A stretch of DNA of 64,000 bases from Pseudolysinimonas_A sp041984585 (GTDB lineage Bacteria; Actinomycetota; Actinomycetes; Actinomycetales; Microbacteriaceae): contig JBHIXX010000002.1 of the NCBI GenBank assembly GCA_041984585.1, forward strand, positions 1 through 64,000, in the 5' to 3' direction. Below are positions 7,876-16,791 of the stretch, piece after piece. The stretch's first letter is position 1; each line of letters opens with the position of its first letter. The notes beneath the pieces were generated by a model. It did not search any database. It worked only from the letters and a program-made list of their open reading frames with translations, and was not told the origin of the DNA. Made by a program: the position numbers and the translations under genes.

Positions 7876-8811
7876 TCAGTCGGTTCCGGCGCTCGCGGCC
7901 GCGTCGTCGAGGTGGAACGCGGCGCTCTTCGCCGAGAACCGCTCGCGGCGCTCGGCGGGGCTCATCGCGGCGAGCCGCTCGAGCACGACGCCGTCGAAGC
8001 CCGAGACGGCGGGCGCGTCGGTCACCGGCACGATCGAGTGCACCACCTGGTCGTCGTAGAGGTGCACGAGGTTGACCGACTGCCCGGCGTCGATGCCGCG
8101 CAGGCTGTCGGCCTGCCCGCTGAGGTCGATCGTGTAGCAGGTGGCCGCGGCGACGGAGACCGGAACCCCCGCGAACGTCCCTGTGGTCGAGTAGTGCAGG
8201 TGGCCGCCGAGGACGCCGCGCACGTCGGTGCCGCGGATCACCTCGGCGAGCCGGTCCTGGCCGTCGAGTTCGAGGATGGCCATGATCTCGACCGGCGACG
8301 GCACCGGGGGGTGGTGCACGGCGATGAGCGTTCCGTCGGGCGCCGGTGTGGCGAGCACGTCGGCGAGCCAGCCGAGCTGCTCGTCGCTCACCTCGCCGTG
8401 GTGGTAGCCGGGCACGGTGGTGTCGAGCGAGACGATGCGCAGCCCGTTCACGTCGTAGACGCGGTCCTGCGGGGCGTCGCTCTCGGCGTCGAACAGACCG
8501 GCCGAGTACGCGGGACGCTCGTCGTGGTTGCCCATCACCCAGATGATCCGCGCACCCAGGCGCTCGGCGGCCGGCTCCATCACGCCGCGCAGCCGGGCGT
8601 AGGCGTCGGGCTCGCCGAGGTCGGCGAGGTCGCCGGTGACCACGATCGCCTCCGGGGCGCGACCGGAGCGCTCGAGCTGCTCCAGCGCTCGGATGAGCGT
8701 GGCGTCGGTGTCGACGCTGCCGTAGAGCGGTCGGCCGCCGGCGAGGAAGTGCGTGTCGGAGATGTGGGCGATGACGTGCTTCGCGGGGGCGTGCTGACCG
8801 AGCTGGACCAT
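7876..8811 (-). CDS. cpdA: Metallophosphoesterase, class III cyclic nucleotide phosphodiesterase-like
   Basis: A cytosolic calcineurin-like phosphoesterase of 311 residues. All five metal-binding blocks are visible: SDTHF (about 23), GDLAD, GNHDE, VHHPP and GGHLHY. The order and length match Rv0805/CpdA-type 3',5'-cyclic nucleotide phosphodiesterases, so lowering cAMP is the most likely role; other phosphodiesters remain possible. The longer open frame upstream is antisense noise. I choose the ATG of MVQLGQHAPAKHVIAHIS, which lies 7 nt after TAGAGT on the minus strand and is likely leaderless. It is divergent from the SulP gene. Confidence 0.85.
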   Translation of the reverse strand: MVQLGQHAPAKHVIAHISDTHFLAGGRPLYGSVDTDATLIRALEQLERSGRAPEAIVVTGDLADLGEPDAYARLRGVMEPAAERLGARIIWVMGNHDERPAYSAGLFDAESDAPQDRVYDVNGLRIVSLDTTVPGYHHGEVSDEQLGWLADVLATPAPDGTLIAVHHPPVPSPVEIMAILELDGQDRLAEVIRGTDVRGVLGGHLHYSTTGTFAGVPVSVAAATCYTIDLSGQADSLRGIDAGQSVNLVHLYDDQVVHSIVPVTDAPAVSGFDGVVLERLAAMSPAERRERFSAKSAAFHLDDAAASAGTD

Positions 8812-8979
8812 GGCGCGCACTCTAGCGGGGCGATCTGTCCGGCCGTCTCGACGGCATCCGACCCCGTCCACCTGGGGTCGACGGCGCGGGATCGAGCCGC
8901 GGCGATCTCTTAGGATGGGGCCGCTCGGACGCCGTCGCCCGGACGCGCCGGCCGGCACAGAGTGGGACGGAGGGTGACG

Positions 8980-10629
8980 GTGAGCGACGCGCGACGCGGA
9001 CCCCGGTCCTGGCGCCCGCTGCCGGGTCTGACCTGGCGCGGGGTGCCGCGCGACGTGCTCGCCGGGATCACGCTCGTCGCCATCGCGGTGCCGTTGAACA
9101 TCGGCTACGCGCAGATCGCCGGGCTGCCCGCCACCGCGGGTCTCTACGGGATGGTCGTCCCGGTCATCGTCTACGCGCTCGTGGTCTCGTCGCGCCACGT
9201 GGTCGCCTCCCCCGACGCCGCGGCCGCGGCGCTCGTCGCCTCGTCGATCGGCGGGCTGGCGATCGCGGGCAGCGCCGACTACCTCACGATGGCGTTCGCG
9301 CAGGCGATCATCAGCGGCGCGCTGTTCCTGCTCGCCGCGATGTTCAAGCTCGGCTTCCTGGCGAACTTCCTGTCCAAGCCGATCCTGGTCGGCTTCGTCG
9401 GGGGGCTCGCCCTCGACATCCTGGTCAGCCAGGTCGGCAAGATGCTCGGTCTGGTCGGGCAACGCGGCGGCGACTTCGTCGCCAAGGTGGTCGACCTGGT
9501 GCTCGCGGCGCCCGGGTTCGACCCGTGGTCGGTGGGGATCGCGGCGGTGAGCGTGGCGGTGCTGCTCGTCGGCCGCCGGATCGCCGAGACCGTTCCGTGG
9601 GCGCTCATCGTGCTGGTGCTCGCCTCGGTGGCGGTCGTCATCGGCGGGCTCGACGAGCGCGGGGTCGCGGTGCTCGGGCCGGTGCCGAGCGGGCCGCCGA
9701 CGCTCGCCTGGCCGATCCTCGACTGGGAGACCTGGCTGGCGCTCGTACCGTCGGCGATCGCGCTGACCCTGATCACGACGGCCGAGGGGCTGCTGGTGGC
9801 CCGCCGCTACGCCGCTCAGCACGACTACCGGGTGAGCGCGAACCGCGACCTGTTCGCCTACGGGCTCGCCAACGTCGCGTCGGGGGTGACCGGCTCGTTC
9901 GCCGTCGGCTCGTCCACGTCGCGCAGCGCCGCGGTGGAGCACGCCGGGGGGCGTTCGCAGCTGCCCAGCATCGTCGCGGCGGTCGCCACGCTGGCGCTGC
10001 TGCTGTTCGGCACCGGGGTGCTCGAGCGCATCCCGTCGCCCGCGATCGGCGCGATCGTCGCGGTCGCGGTGCTGCGTCTGCTCGGCATCGGCGACTTCCG
10101 CGAGCTGTGGCGTCAGGACCGGTACGAGTTCGCGATCGCCGCCGCCTGCTTCCTCACCACGGTGTTCGCCGGCGCGATCCCCGGCATCGTGGTGGCACTC
10201 GCCCTCGCGCTCGTCAATCTGGCGCGGCGGGCCTCAGTGGCGAGCCTGGAGGTCACAGGCAGCGCCCGCGCCGACCCGTTGGACACGCCCGTCGGCGACG
10301 TGCTCGTCATCCGGCTGGGCGCTCCCCTGTTTTTCGCCAACGCGGAGGCCTTCGTCGACGGCGTGCAGGCGGCGGTCGCGGCGGACCCCGACGAGGTGAA
10401 GCACGTCGTGATCAATCTCGACTCGCTGAGCGACGTGGATGCGACGGCCGCCGACTCGTTCGCCGCGCTGCGCGCGTGGCTGACCGAGCGCGGCATCGGT
10501 CTCGCGTTCAGCCGCCCGCGCGACTCGATCGTGGGACGGCTGCGCGAGCTCGACCTGCTGCGGGACGAGCCCGTGTTCGCCACCAACCAGGACGCGCTCG
10601 AGACCCTGTCGCGCGACCGGCGCCGCTGA
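8980..10629 (+). CDS. SulP family inorganic anion transporter with STAS domain
   Basis: A membrane carrier of the SLC26/SulP family that moves sulfate, bicarbonate or dicarboxylates, usually with H+ or Na+. At 549 residues it has the normal length. The signature region is VPLNIGYAQIAGLPATAGLYG near the start. Many hydrophobic spans follow to about residue 430, then a cytosolic STAS domain (GDVLVIRLGAPLFFANAEAF to about 535). Three GTG codons are possible. I choose the one 6 nt after GGAGG. A TAGGAT box at 8911-8916 could serve it, giving a leader of about 60 nt. Substrate cannot be read from the sequence. Confidence 0.9.
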   Translation: MSDARRGPRSWRPLPGLTWRGVPRDVLAGITLVAIAVPLNIGYAQIAGLPATAGLYGMVVPVIVYALVVSSRHVVASPDAAAAALVASSIGGLAIAGSADYLTMAFAQAIISGALFLLAAMFKLGFLANFLSKPILVGFVGGLALDILVSQVGKMLGLVGQRGGDFVAKVVDLVLAAPGFDPWSVGIAAVSVAVLLVGRRIAETVPWALIVLVLASVAVVIGGLDERGVAVLGPVPSGPPTLAWPILDWETWLALVPSAIALTLITTAEGLLVARRYAAQHDYRVSANRDLFAYGLANVASGVTGSFAVGSSTSRSAAVEHAGGRSQLPSIVAAVATLALLLFGTGVLERIPSPAIGAIVAVAVLRLLGIGDFRELWRQDRYEFAIAAACFLTTVFAGAIPGIVVALALALVNLARRASVASLEVTGSARADPLDTPVGDVLVIRLGAPLFFANAEAFVDGVQAAVAADPDEVKHVVINLDSLSDVDATAADSFAALRAWLTERGIGLAFSRPRDSIVGRLRELDLLRDEPVFATNQDALETLSRDRRR

Positions 10630-10648
10630 CTCGGCGGGCGCCGGTCGG

Positions 10649-11827
10649 TCACCCGGTGCGCCGCCACCCGTCGGCCCGCTCGGTGGCGATGCCCTCGAGG
10701 TCGAGCGCCCCGAGTTCGGCGGCGACCTCGTCGCGGCTGAGGCCCGAGGCACGAGCGAGCGCGTCGATGGTGAGGCCCGACCGGCGACCGAGTGCGTCGA
10801 GCAGCCGCACGCGTCGCGCCGAGGCGGCCGGCGCCGCCCGGGTCACGGGATCGTCGACGCCGACCAGTTGCGCCGCCTCGTCGGCGTCCGTCACGCACAC
10901 CGCGCCGAACTCCCGGATCAGCCGGTGGCATCCGGCGGAGGTGCTGGAGGTCACCGGTCCCGGCACGGCCCCCAACGGGCGTCCGAGCGCTGCGGCGTGC
11001 CCGGCGGTGTTCAGGGAGCCGGAGCGCCGTCCGGCTTCGACGACCACCGTGGCGGCGCCGAGCGCGGCGATGAGGCGGTTGCGCTGCAGGAAGCGCCACT
11101 TGGTCGGCGCCGTGCCGCAGGGCACCTCGGACGCGACGGCGCCGTGGTCGACGATTCGGCCGATGAGTGCCTCGTGCCCCGCCGGGTAGAGCCGGTCCAC
11201 CCCGCCCGCGAGGAAGGCGATCGTGACGCCGTCGCTCGCGAGCGCGGCCCGATGCGCGGCCCCGTCGATGCCGTAGGCGGCTCCCGAGACGACGGCGATG
11301 CCGCGATCGACGAGCCCCGCGGCGAGTTCGATCGTCACGTGCTCGCCGTACCCGGTCGCCGCGCGCGCCCCGACGAGGGCGAGGGCGGGAGCGGCGGTGA
11401 GCCGGGTCGGGTCGCCGCGCACCCAGAGCGCGACCGGGGCGTGCGGGCCGAGGTCGTCGAGTTGGGCCGGCCAGTCGGCGTCGCCGGGGACCACGAGCCG
11501 CGCGCCGAACCGCGCCGCCTGGCGCAGCGAGCGCCGCACCGGGTCGGAGGCCAGGCGGGGCCGCCAGCGCGCGACGGCATCCGCGGCACGATCCCCGAGC
11601 GCCGCACCCACGTCGTCGGCGTCGCCGAGGAGCGCGTCTAGGGCGGGGGCTGCGCCGAGCGCGGCGAGCAGGGCGCCGGCATCACCGTCCCCCGGTTCGG
11701 CGAGCACGCTCCACGCGGCGCGGGCGAAGCGCTCGGCGAGGTGGTCGCGGTCGTGCTCGACCGTCGGGTCGGCGACCGCGCGGACGAGCGCCGCGACATC
11801 CGACTCGGGGAGTCCGAACAGGGTCAT
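10649..11827 (-). CDS. dprA: DNA processing protein DprA
   Basis: DprA binds incoming single-stranded DNA and loads RecA in natural transformation; it is also widely conserved in non-competent species. The protein has 392 residues. The Rossmann-like core carries ALVGARAATGYG and SGAAYGIDGAAHRAAL, and the conserved ATVVVEAGRRSGSLNTAGHA block follows. A winged-helix-like C-terminus (LTIDALARASGLSRDEVAAE) is present from about residue 340. Its ATG overlaps the comM stop codon as ATGA, so translation is coupled to comM. No DNA-uptake genes are in the window, so competence cannot be inferred. Confidence 0.95.
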   Translation of the reverse strand: MTLFGLPESDVAALVRAVADPTVEHDRDHLAERFARAAWSVLAEPGDGDAGALLAALGAAPALDALLGDADDVGAALGDRAADAVARWRPRLASDPVRRSLRQAARFGARLVVPGDADWPAQLDDLGPHAPVALWVRGDPTRLTAAPALALVGARAATGYGEHVTIELAAGLVDRGIAVVSGAAYGIDGAAHRAALASDGVTIAFLAGGVDRLYPAGHEALIGRIVDHGAVASEVPCGTAPTKWRFLQRNRLIAALGAATVVVEAGRRSGSLNTAGHAAALGRPLGAVPGPVTSSTSAGCHRLIREFGAVCVTDADEAAQLVGVDDPVTRAAPAASARRVRLLDALGRRSGLTIDALARASGLSRDEVAAELGALDLEGIATERADGWRRTG

Positions 11828-13398
11828 GGCGCCGCCCTTCGCAGCAGGAGTCCGCGCCCGACGTGATCGGACGTGGGGCGCGGCGCCCCGTCGAGGTCGG
11901 CGAGCGTCCACGCGAGCCGCAGCACCCGGTCGTAGCCGCGCATCGTGATGGCGCCCCGTTCGAGCGCCCGATCGAGGGTGAGGGTGGCGCCGCGCTCGGG
12001 TCGACCCTCCGGTGAGCGCAGCCACGAGCCGGGCACATCCGCGGCCCGCCGCCACGGCGTGCTCGCGAGCCGCTCGGCGGCGCGCGCCCGCGCCGCCTCG
12101 ACGCGGCGCCGGGCGTCGGCGGTCGACACGGTGTCGCCCCCGGTGCGCAGCCTCGCCGCGGTCACCCGCTCGACGCGGAGGCGGATGTCGACGCGGTCGA
12201 GCAGCGGGCCGCTGAGCCGCCCCAGATAGCGCCGCCGCGTGAACGGCGTACAGGTGCAGTCGCCGTCCCGGGTGCCGGCGTTGCCGCACGGGCACGGGTT
12301 CGCGGCGAGCACGAGCTGGAAGCGGGCCGGGAAGGACGCCGAATAGGCGGCGCGGGAGATCGAGATCACGCCCGCCTCGAGCGGCTGGCGCAGAGCGTCG
12401 AGCGCGTGCGGACTAAACTCGGGGGCCTCGTCGAGGAACAGCACGCCGTGCGCGGCGCGGGCCGCGGCTCCCGGTCGGATGAGGCCGCTTCCCCCGCCGA
12501 CGATCGCGGCCGCCGAGGCGGTGTGGTGCGGCGCCTCCCACGGCGGGCGACGGGACAGGCCGCGGGTGCCGAGTCCGGCGAGCGACCGGAGCGACCCGAC
12601 CTCGAGGGCGGCGTCCATGCCGAGGTCGGGCAGGATGCCGGGCAGCCGGCTCGCCAGCATCGTCTTGCCGGCGCCGGGTGGCCCCAGCAGGAACAGGTGG
12701 TGCCCGCCCGCGGCGGCGACGGTGAGCGCCTCGACCGCCGCGGGATCGCCGACGACGTCGGCCAGGTCGCCGTGCCCGCCGGCCGCGCCGTGCTCCTCCG
12801 ATCCCTGCGGGGCGTCCGAGGCCGGTGCCCGGCCGTCGGCGGGGGTGTCGGAGTCGACGGCGCGGGTGGGCGCTGCCTCGGGAAGACTCGCCCCGTGCCA
12901 GCGCGCTGCGGCGGCGAGCGACTCCACGGGAACGACGCGGATGCCCGGCACGAGCGCCGCCTCGGCGGCGTCCGCCGCGGGCACGAGCACCGTCGAGAAC
13001 CCGGCCCGAGATGCCGCGACGACCGCGGGCAGCACGCCCGGGGTGCGCCTCACGCCGCCGTCGAGCCCGAGTTCGCCGATGTGCACGACCCCGTCGACCG
13101 AGCGCGGGTCGACCACCCGGTCGGCGGCGAGCGCCGCGAGCGCGATGCCGAGGTCGAACGCCGAGCCGTGCTTGGGTAGCGACGCCGGTGACAGGTTGAC
13201 CGTGAGCTTCCGCGGGGTGAGCGGGCATCCGGAGTTCGCGGCCGCGGCGCGCACCCGGTCACGCGCCTGTCCGAGCGCAGCGTCGGGCAGGCCGATGATG
13301 GCGAACCCGGGCAGGCCGTTGGCGATGTCGGCCTCGATGTCGACGACCGCGCCGTCGAGCCCGAGCAGCGCGATCGCGCGCGCCCGGCCGACCGTCAT
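11824..13398 (-). CDS. comM: YifB/ComM family Mg chelatase-like AAA ATPase
   Basis: ComM is a hexameric helicase that extends branch migration in transformation-associated recombination. At 524 residues it has the family length. The N-terminal ChlI-like domain (about 1-165) holds the typical GLPGFAIIGLPDAALGQARD. After a variable linker, the AAA core has Walker A LLGPPGAGKTMLASRLPG and Walker B GVLFLDEAPEFSP. The zinc-like cysteine set NPCPCGN is followed by CTCTP. The C-terminal Mg-chelatase domain ends in the YDRVLRLAWTLADLDG block. Start and stop overlap yraN and dprA as ATGA, making a tight three-gene unit. Confidence 0.95.
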   Translation of the reverse strand: MTVGRARAIALLGLDGAVVDIEADIANGLPGFAIIGLPDAALGQARDRVRAAAANSGCPLTPRKLTVNLSPASLPKHGSAFDLGIALAALAADRVVDPRSVDGVVHIGELGLDGGVRRTPGVLPAVVAASRAGFSTVLVPAADAAEAALVPGIRVVPVESLAAAARWHGASLPEAAPTRAVDSDTPADGRAPASDAPQGSEEHGAAGGHGDLADVVGDPAAVEALTVAAAGGHHLFLLGPPGAGKTMLASRLPGILPDLGMDAALEVGSLRSLAGLGTRGLSRRPPWEAPHHTASAAAIVGGGSGLIRPGAAARAAHGVLFLDEAPEFSPHALDALRQPLEAGVISISRAAYSASFPARFQLVLAANPCPCGNAGTRDGDCTCTPFTRRRYLGRLSGPLLDRVDIRLRVERVTAARLRTGGDTVSTADARRRVEAARARAAERLASTPWRRAADVPGSWLRSPEGRPERGATLTLDRALERGAITMRGYDRVLRLAWTLADLDGAPRPTSDHVGRGLLLRRAAP

Positions 13399-13769
13399 CA
13401 GAACACCCCCTCGAGGTGTTCGAGCGTCGCGGGCGCGTCCCGCGGGGCGAGCACCGCGATGGCGTCGATGCGGATGCGGCCCGCCGAGCCGATCGCGGTG
13501 CGCTGCCCGCCCGCGGCGAGCCAGGCCGACGCGAGCCGTCGCAGCCGGGCCAGCTTGGCGGCGGTGATCGCCTCGAACGGATGCCCGAACGCGTCGCTCG
13601 ACCGGGTCTTCACCTCGACGAACACGAGCGCATCGCCGTCGCGCGCGACGAGGTCGATCTCGCCCTCGCGACACCGCCAGTTGCGATCGAGGATGCGGTA
13701 ACCCCGCCCGATCAGCGCGCGTTCGGCGATGCGCTCGCCGCGTCGCCCCAGTTCGTCCTTCTCCGCCAC
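13398..13769 (-). CDS. YraN family endonuclease-like protein
   Basis: A UPF0102/YraN protein of 123 residues. It has a restriction-endonuclease-like fold, with the motif GEIDLVARDGDALVFVEVKT (the D...ExK catalytic pattern) in the middle and GRRGERIAERAL near the start. The cellular role is not firmly known; the family is suspected to act on recombination intermediates. I choose the GTG of VAEKDELGRRGE because upstream codons are Arg/Pro-rich noise and the family length fits. It is the first gene of the yraN-comM-dprA unit, and its stop overlaps the comM start. Confidence 0.9.
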   Translation of the reverse strand: MAEKDELGRRGERIAERALIGRGYRILDRNWRCREGEIDLVARDGDALVFVEVKTRSSDAFGHPFEAITAAKLARLRRLASAWLAAGGQRTAIGSAGRIRIDAIAVLAPRDAPATLEHLEGVF

Positions 13770-13873
13770 GGGACGAGCCTCTCGCCCCGGCCCCCGGAGC
13801 AGAGACCCGAGCACCCGCCGTCGGGATGGAGGGCACGTCGGCCGGGTGGGGAGGAGACGCCTACGCTGGCGAG

Positions 13874-14104
13874 GTGCTGATCCTCGCCGTCGTGCTCCTC
13901 CTGTCCAACGCCGCATTCCACCTGGTGACCTGGCCGACGTTCTTCCGCCGGGTCGCCCGCGACCCGCGGGCACGTGACGAGGCCGGCCGCGCCACCGCCT
14001 TCCTGCGCGTGCACGCGGTGCTTCTGGCGATCGCGATCACCCTCGCGGCGCTCTCGATCGTCGCGGCCGTCGCGCTCGGCATCACCGCCATCGCCACGGC
14101 CTGA
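13874..14104 (+). CDS. Small SCO4848-type membrane protein
   Basis: A 76-residue protein with two membrane spans, about residues 1-20 and 48-73. They are joined by a charged loop that contains TWPTFFRRVARDPRA and TAFLRVHAVLLAIA. This resembles the short actinobacterial SCO4848 family, which has the same W-x-x-F ... D ... A-x-x-x-VH layout. Function is unknown. The GTG start lies 6 nt after TACGCT, so the message is probably leaderless. An upstream ATG in the same frame would add 16 non-hydrophobic residues and is less likely. Confidence 0.7.
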   Translation: MLILAVVLLLSNAAFHLVTWPTFFRRVARDPRARDEAGRATAFLRVHAVLLAIAITLAALSIVAAVALGITAIATA

Positions 14105-14187
14105 CGCCGCCGTCGCCCCAGCCGCGACGGGCGACGCCTACGGACTGCGACGAAGCCGGCACTCCGCCTGCCTCGTCCGCCAGAACG

Positions 14188-14511
14188 CTACTCGTCGAGC
14201 GCGAGCTCCTTCGGCAGCTCAAGGTCCTTGTCGCCGCGCACCTCGACGTTGACGTCTTTGAAGGTGAGCACGCGCACGCTCTTCACGAACCGATCGGCGC
14301 GGTACACGTCCCACACCCAGACGTCGTTCATCTGCAGCTCGAAGTAGAAGTCGCTCTCGGTGTCTTTGCGCTCGAGCGCCACCTCGTTGGCGAGGTAGAA
14401 CCGGCGCTCGGTCTCCACCACGTACTTGAACTGGCCCACGACGTCGCGGTACTCGCGGTACAGCGCCAGCTCGACCTCGCGGTCGTAGTCGTCGAACTCG
14501 TCCTCGTCCAT
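14188..14511 (-). CDS. DUF2469 family protein
   Basis: A small acidic cytosolic protein of 107 residues, conserved next to rnhB across Actinobacteria. It begins MDEDEFDDYDREVELALYRE and has the typical aromatic-rich centre (VVETERRFYLANEV, then YFELQMNDVWVWDVYR). No enzymatic motif is apparent and the family function is unknown. The ATG lies 7 nt after TAGACT on the minus strand. Given the position just after rnhB, it may also be read from the lepB-rnhB transcript. Confidence 0.9.
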   Translation of the reverse strand: MDEDEFDDYDREVELALYREYRDVVGQFKYVVETERRFYLANEVALERKDTESDFYFELQMNDVWVWDVYRADRFVKSVRVLTFKDVNVEVRGDKDLELPKELALDE

Positions 14512-14582
14512 CGGGTCGAGTCTACGTCCGCCGCCGCCCGCCCGACAGGCGCATCCGCAGCGGCCCGGGGCGGCATCCGGGG

Positions 14583-15257
14583 TCAGGCGATCTCGAACAG
14601 CCCGGGCTGCTTCAGCCAGCTCCAGCGGTGCAGATCGGTGGGGCCCTGCCGGTCGATCGCGGCGTAGTGGTCGGCGCTCGCGTAGCCCTTGTTGCTCGGC
14701 CAGCCGTAGCCCGGATGGTCCGCGTCGGCCGCGATCATCATCCGGTCGCGGTGCACCTTGGCGAGCACGGATGCCGCCGCCACGACGGCGCAACTGCGGT
14801 CGGCCTTCACCCGGGTCACGACCTGCAGACCCGGCCACTCCCCGGCCGCGTGCAGCGCGGGGGTGAGCCAGTCGTGCGAGCCGTCGAGCAGCACGACCGC
14901 GCCCTCGAAGGCGACGCCCTGTTCGCGCAGCGCGCCGAGCGCCCGACGGGCGGCGAGTCCGAGCGCGGCGATGATGCCGATCTCCTCGATGCGCCGGTTC
15001 GAGGCGAGCCCCACTCCGGCCGCGCGACTCCAGCGGGCGACCTTCGGCTGCAGCGACTCCCGGGTCGGCTCCGCCAGCAGCTTCGAGTCCTTGAGGCCGG
15101 TCGGGGCGGTGCGGGTCGCCTCATCGACGACGCTGGCGCCCACGCCGACCGGTCCGGCGATCGCGCCGCGGCCCACTTCGTCGATGCCGATCACCAGGCG
15201 GGCGCCGTCGCGCAGCATCGCCCGCTCGTGGCGCAGGGTGGGGACGGTGGAGGGCAC
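14583..15257 (-). CDS. rnhB: Ribonuclease HII
   Basis: RNase HII removes RNA from RNA/DNA hybrids and cuts at single misincorporated ribonucleotides. The protein has 224 residues. The catalytic acidic pair Asp26-Glu27 lies in LVIGIDEVGRGAIAGPVGVG. The remaining acidic residues lie in LLDGSHDWL and in VTRVKADRSCAVVAAASVLAKVHRDR. The C-terminal block GYGWPSNKGYASADHYAAID is typical. The GTG start is 4 nt beyond the lepB stop, so the two are co-transcribed. Confidence 0.96.
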   Translation of the reverse strand: MPSTVPTLRHERAMLRDGARLVIGIDEVGRGAIAGPVGVGASVVDEATRTAPTGLKDSKLLAEPTRESLQPKVARWSRAAGVGLASNRRIEEIGIIAALGLAARRALGALREQGVAFEGAVVLLDGSHDWLTPALHAAGEWPGLQVVTRVKADRSCAVVAAASVLAKVHRDRMMIAADADHPGYGWPSNKGYASADHYAAIDRQGPTDLHRWSWLKQPGLFEIA

Positions 15258-15261
15258 CGGC

Positions 15262-16077
15262 TCAGTCCGCGGACGGCTCGGTGGGCTCGGGGGTCGGAGC
15301 GGGTGTCGCGCCGTTGCCGTCCTCGACGCCGGCGAAGGTCACCGGGTAGTTGTCGAGCCAGGTCCAGCGGTCGATCGGCCAGGAGATCAGGATGGCGCGG
15401 CCGACGACGTCGTCGAGCGACACGAAGCCGTTGCCCGGCTTGTCCTGGTTGTAGCGGGAGTCGGCCGAGTTGTAGCGGTTGTCGCCCATCACCCAGAGCG
15501 CCCCGTCGGGGACGGTCACCTCGAAGTCCTCGCTCGACACCTTCGTGACGCCGCTCGGAAGCTGGATGTACGGCTCGTCGAGCGGCACGCCGTTGACCGT
15601 CATCTGGCCGAACTCGTCGCAGCAGGCGACCGTGTCGCCCGGCAGCCCGATGACGCGCTTGATGAGGTGCTCCTCCGAGTCAGGCGCGGTGAGGCCCACG
15701 ATCGAGAGCAGCCAGTCGAAGAAGCCGACCACCGGGTTCTGCTCGACCTGCGGCTGCGGGCTGAGCCAGCCGCCCGGGTCGGCGAACACGACGATGTCGC
15801 CGTGCTCGATCGCCATGAGGTCGGGGGCGAGCTCGTTGACGATGATGCGGTCGTTGATCTGGAGCGTCGGCTCCATCGACTCCGACGGGATGTAGAACGA
15901 CCGGATCAGGAACGTCTTGATCAAGAACGAGATCACGACCGCCGCGAGCAGGATGATCACGACGTCGCGCAGGAAGCGCAGCACCGGATGCAGGCGGCGA
16001 CGACGCCGGGAGGTCGCCTCCGCGGGGTCGTCGACGGTCTCGTCGGTCTGCGCCGACGGCGCCTCGTTCGTCGTCAT
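15262..16077 (-). CDS. lepB: Signal peptidase I
   Basis: Membrane serine/lysine protease that removes signal peptides from exported proteins. The protein has 271 residues. A cytosolic Arg-rich N-terminus is followed by one membrane span (about 36-57). The catalytic dyad is Ser67 (YIPSESMEPT) and Lys140 (EEHLIKRVIGLPGDTV). The third box VMGDNRYNSADSRYN is present. The C-terminus is a Pro/Thr-rich tail. Two Cys (ACCDEF) in the outer domain could form a disulfide. A TATGCT box at 16098-16103 and a GAGGTG ribosome binding site give a short leader. It precedes rnhB in the same unit. Confidence 0.96.
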   Translation of the reverse strand: MTTNEAPSAQTDETVDDPAEATSRRRRRLHPVLRFLRDVVIILLAAVVISFLIKTFLIRSFYIPSESMEPTLQINDRIIVNELAPDLMAIEHGDIVVFADPGGWLSPQPQVEQNPVVGFFDWLLSIVGLTAPDSEEHLIKRVIGLPGDTVACCDEFGQMTVNGVPLDEPYIQLPSGVTKVSSEDFEVTVPDGALWVMGDNRYNSADSRYNQDKPGNGFVSLDDVVGRAILISWPIDRWTWLDNYPVTFAGVEDGNGATPAPTPEPTEPSAD

Positions 16078-16203
16078 GTCACCTCGGGTCCGAGGCCAGC
16101 ATAGGCGCGGGCGCGCCGACGGGATCGCGACGCGCCCGGCGTGCGGACGTCGCGGCGACCGGAGATCGACCCGTCGGGCGGAGCGCCCCCGGGTCGAGCG
16201 GGA

Positions 16204-16551
16204 TCAGGACTCCCGCTTCTCCTTGATCTTCGCCTTCTTGCCGCGCAGCTCGCGCAGGTAGTAGAGCTTCGCGCGACGCACGTCACCGCGGGTGACGATC
16301 TCGATGTGGTCGATCACCGGCGAGTGCACCGGGAAGGTGCGCTCGACGCCGACCTGGAAGCTGATCTTGCGGACCGTGAAGGTCTCGCGCACGCCCTCGC
16401 CGGTGCGGCCGATGACGACGCCCTGGAAGACCTGGATGCGGGAGCGGGTGCCCTCGACGATGTTGACGTGCACCTTGACGGTGTCGCCGGGGCGGAAGTC
16501 CGGGATGTCGGACTTGAGGGACGCGGCATCGACGGAGTCGAGGATGTGCAT
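16204..16551 (-). CDS. rplS: 50S ribosomal protein L19
   Basis: L19 is a large-subunit protein at the interface with the small subunit. At 115 residues it has the normal size. Signature stretches are FRPGDTVKVHVNIVEG, RIQVFQGVVIGRTGEGVRET and the C-terminal LYYLRELRGKKAKIKE. I choose the internal ATG of MHILDSVDAASLKSD, because the longer frame upstream reads through unrelated sequence and the map promoter region. It appears to be a single-gene unit with its own promoter and a leader of about 130 nt, upstream of lepB on the same strand. Confidence 0.97.
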   Translation of the reverse strand: MHILDSVDAASLKSDIPDFRPGDTVKVHVNIVEGTRSRIQVFQGVVIGRTGEGVRETFTVRKISFQVGVERTFPVHSPVIDHIEIVTRGDVRRAKLYYLRELRGKKAKIKEKRES

Positions 16552-16690
16552 CGGAGGTTCGCTCTCTGCGGCCGCCACAGGTCGCACCGCGGTTCGGTGT
16601 TCGAAGATGAGGTGCGCCCTTCCCGATCCGGATCGGCGGGCGGCGGATGACGACTCCCCTGTGGCAGAGCCCCGCCGGGCACAAGGTGAC

Positions 16691-16720
16691 ATCTTGCCAT
16701 ATCCGCCCCGATTCCGACAA
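16691..16720 (-). promoter_or_regulatory. Predicted promoter of rplS
   Basis: TTGTCG (-35) and CAAGAT (-10) lie 18 bp apart on the minus strand. The start would be near 16684. The 133-nt leader contains the perfect palindrome CCGATCCGGATCGG and could carry L19 autoregulation, which is only a guess. Confidence 0.45.
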
Positions 16721-16791
16721 TGCGAGCGGCGGGCCCGGGCGCGGGGTCCGCCGGGCGGCGGCGCGGCATCCGCGCTGGTTAGGCTCGACCG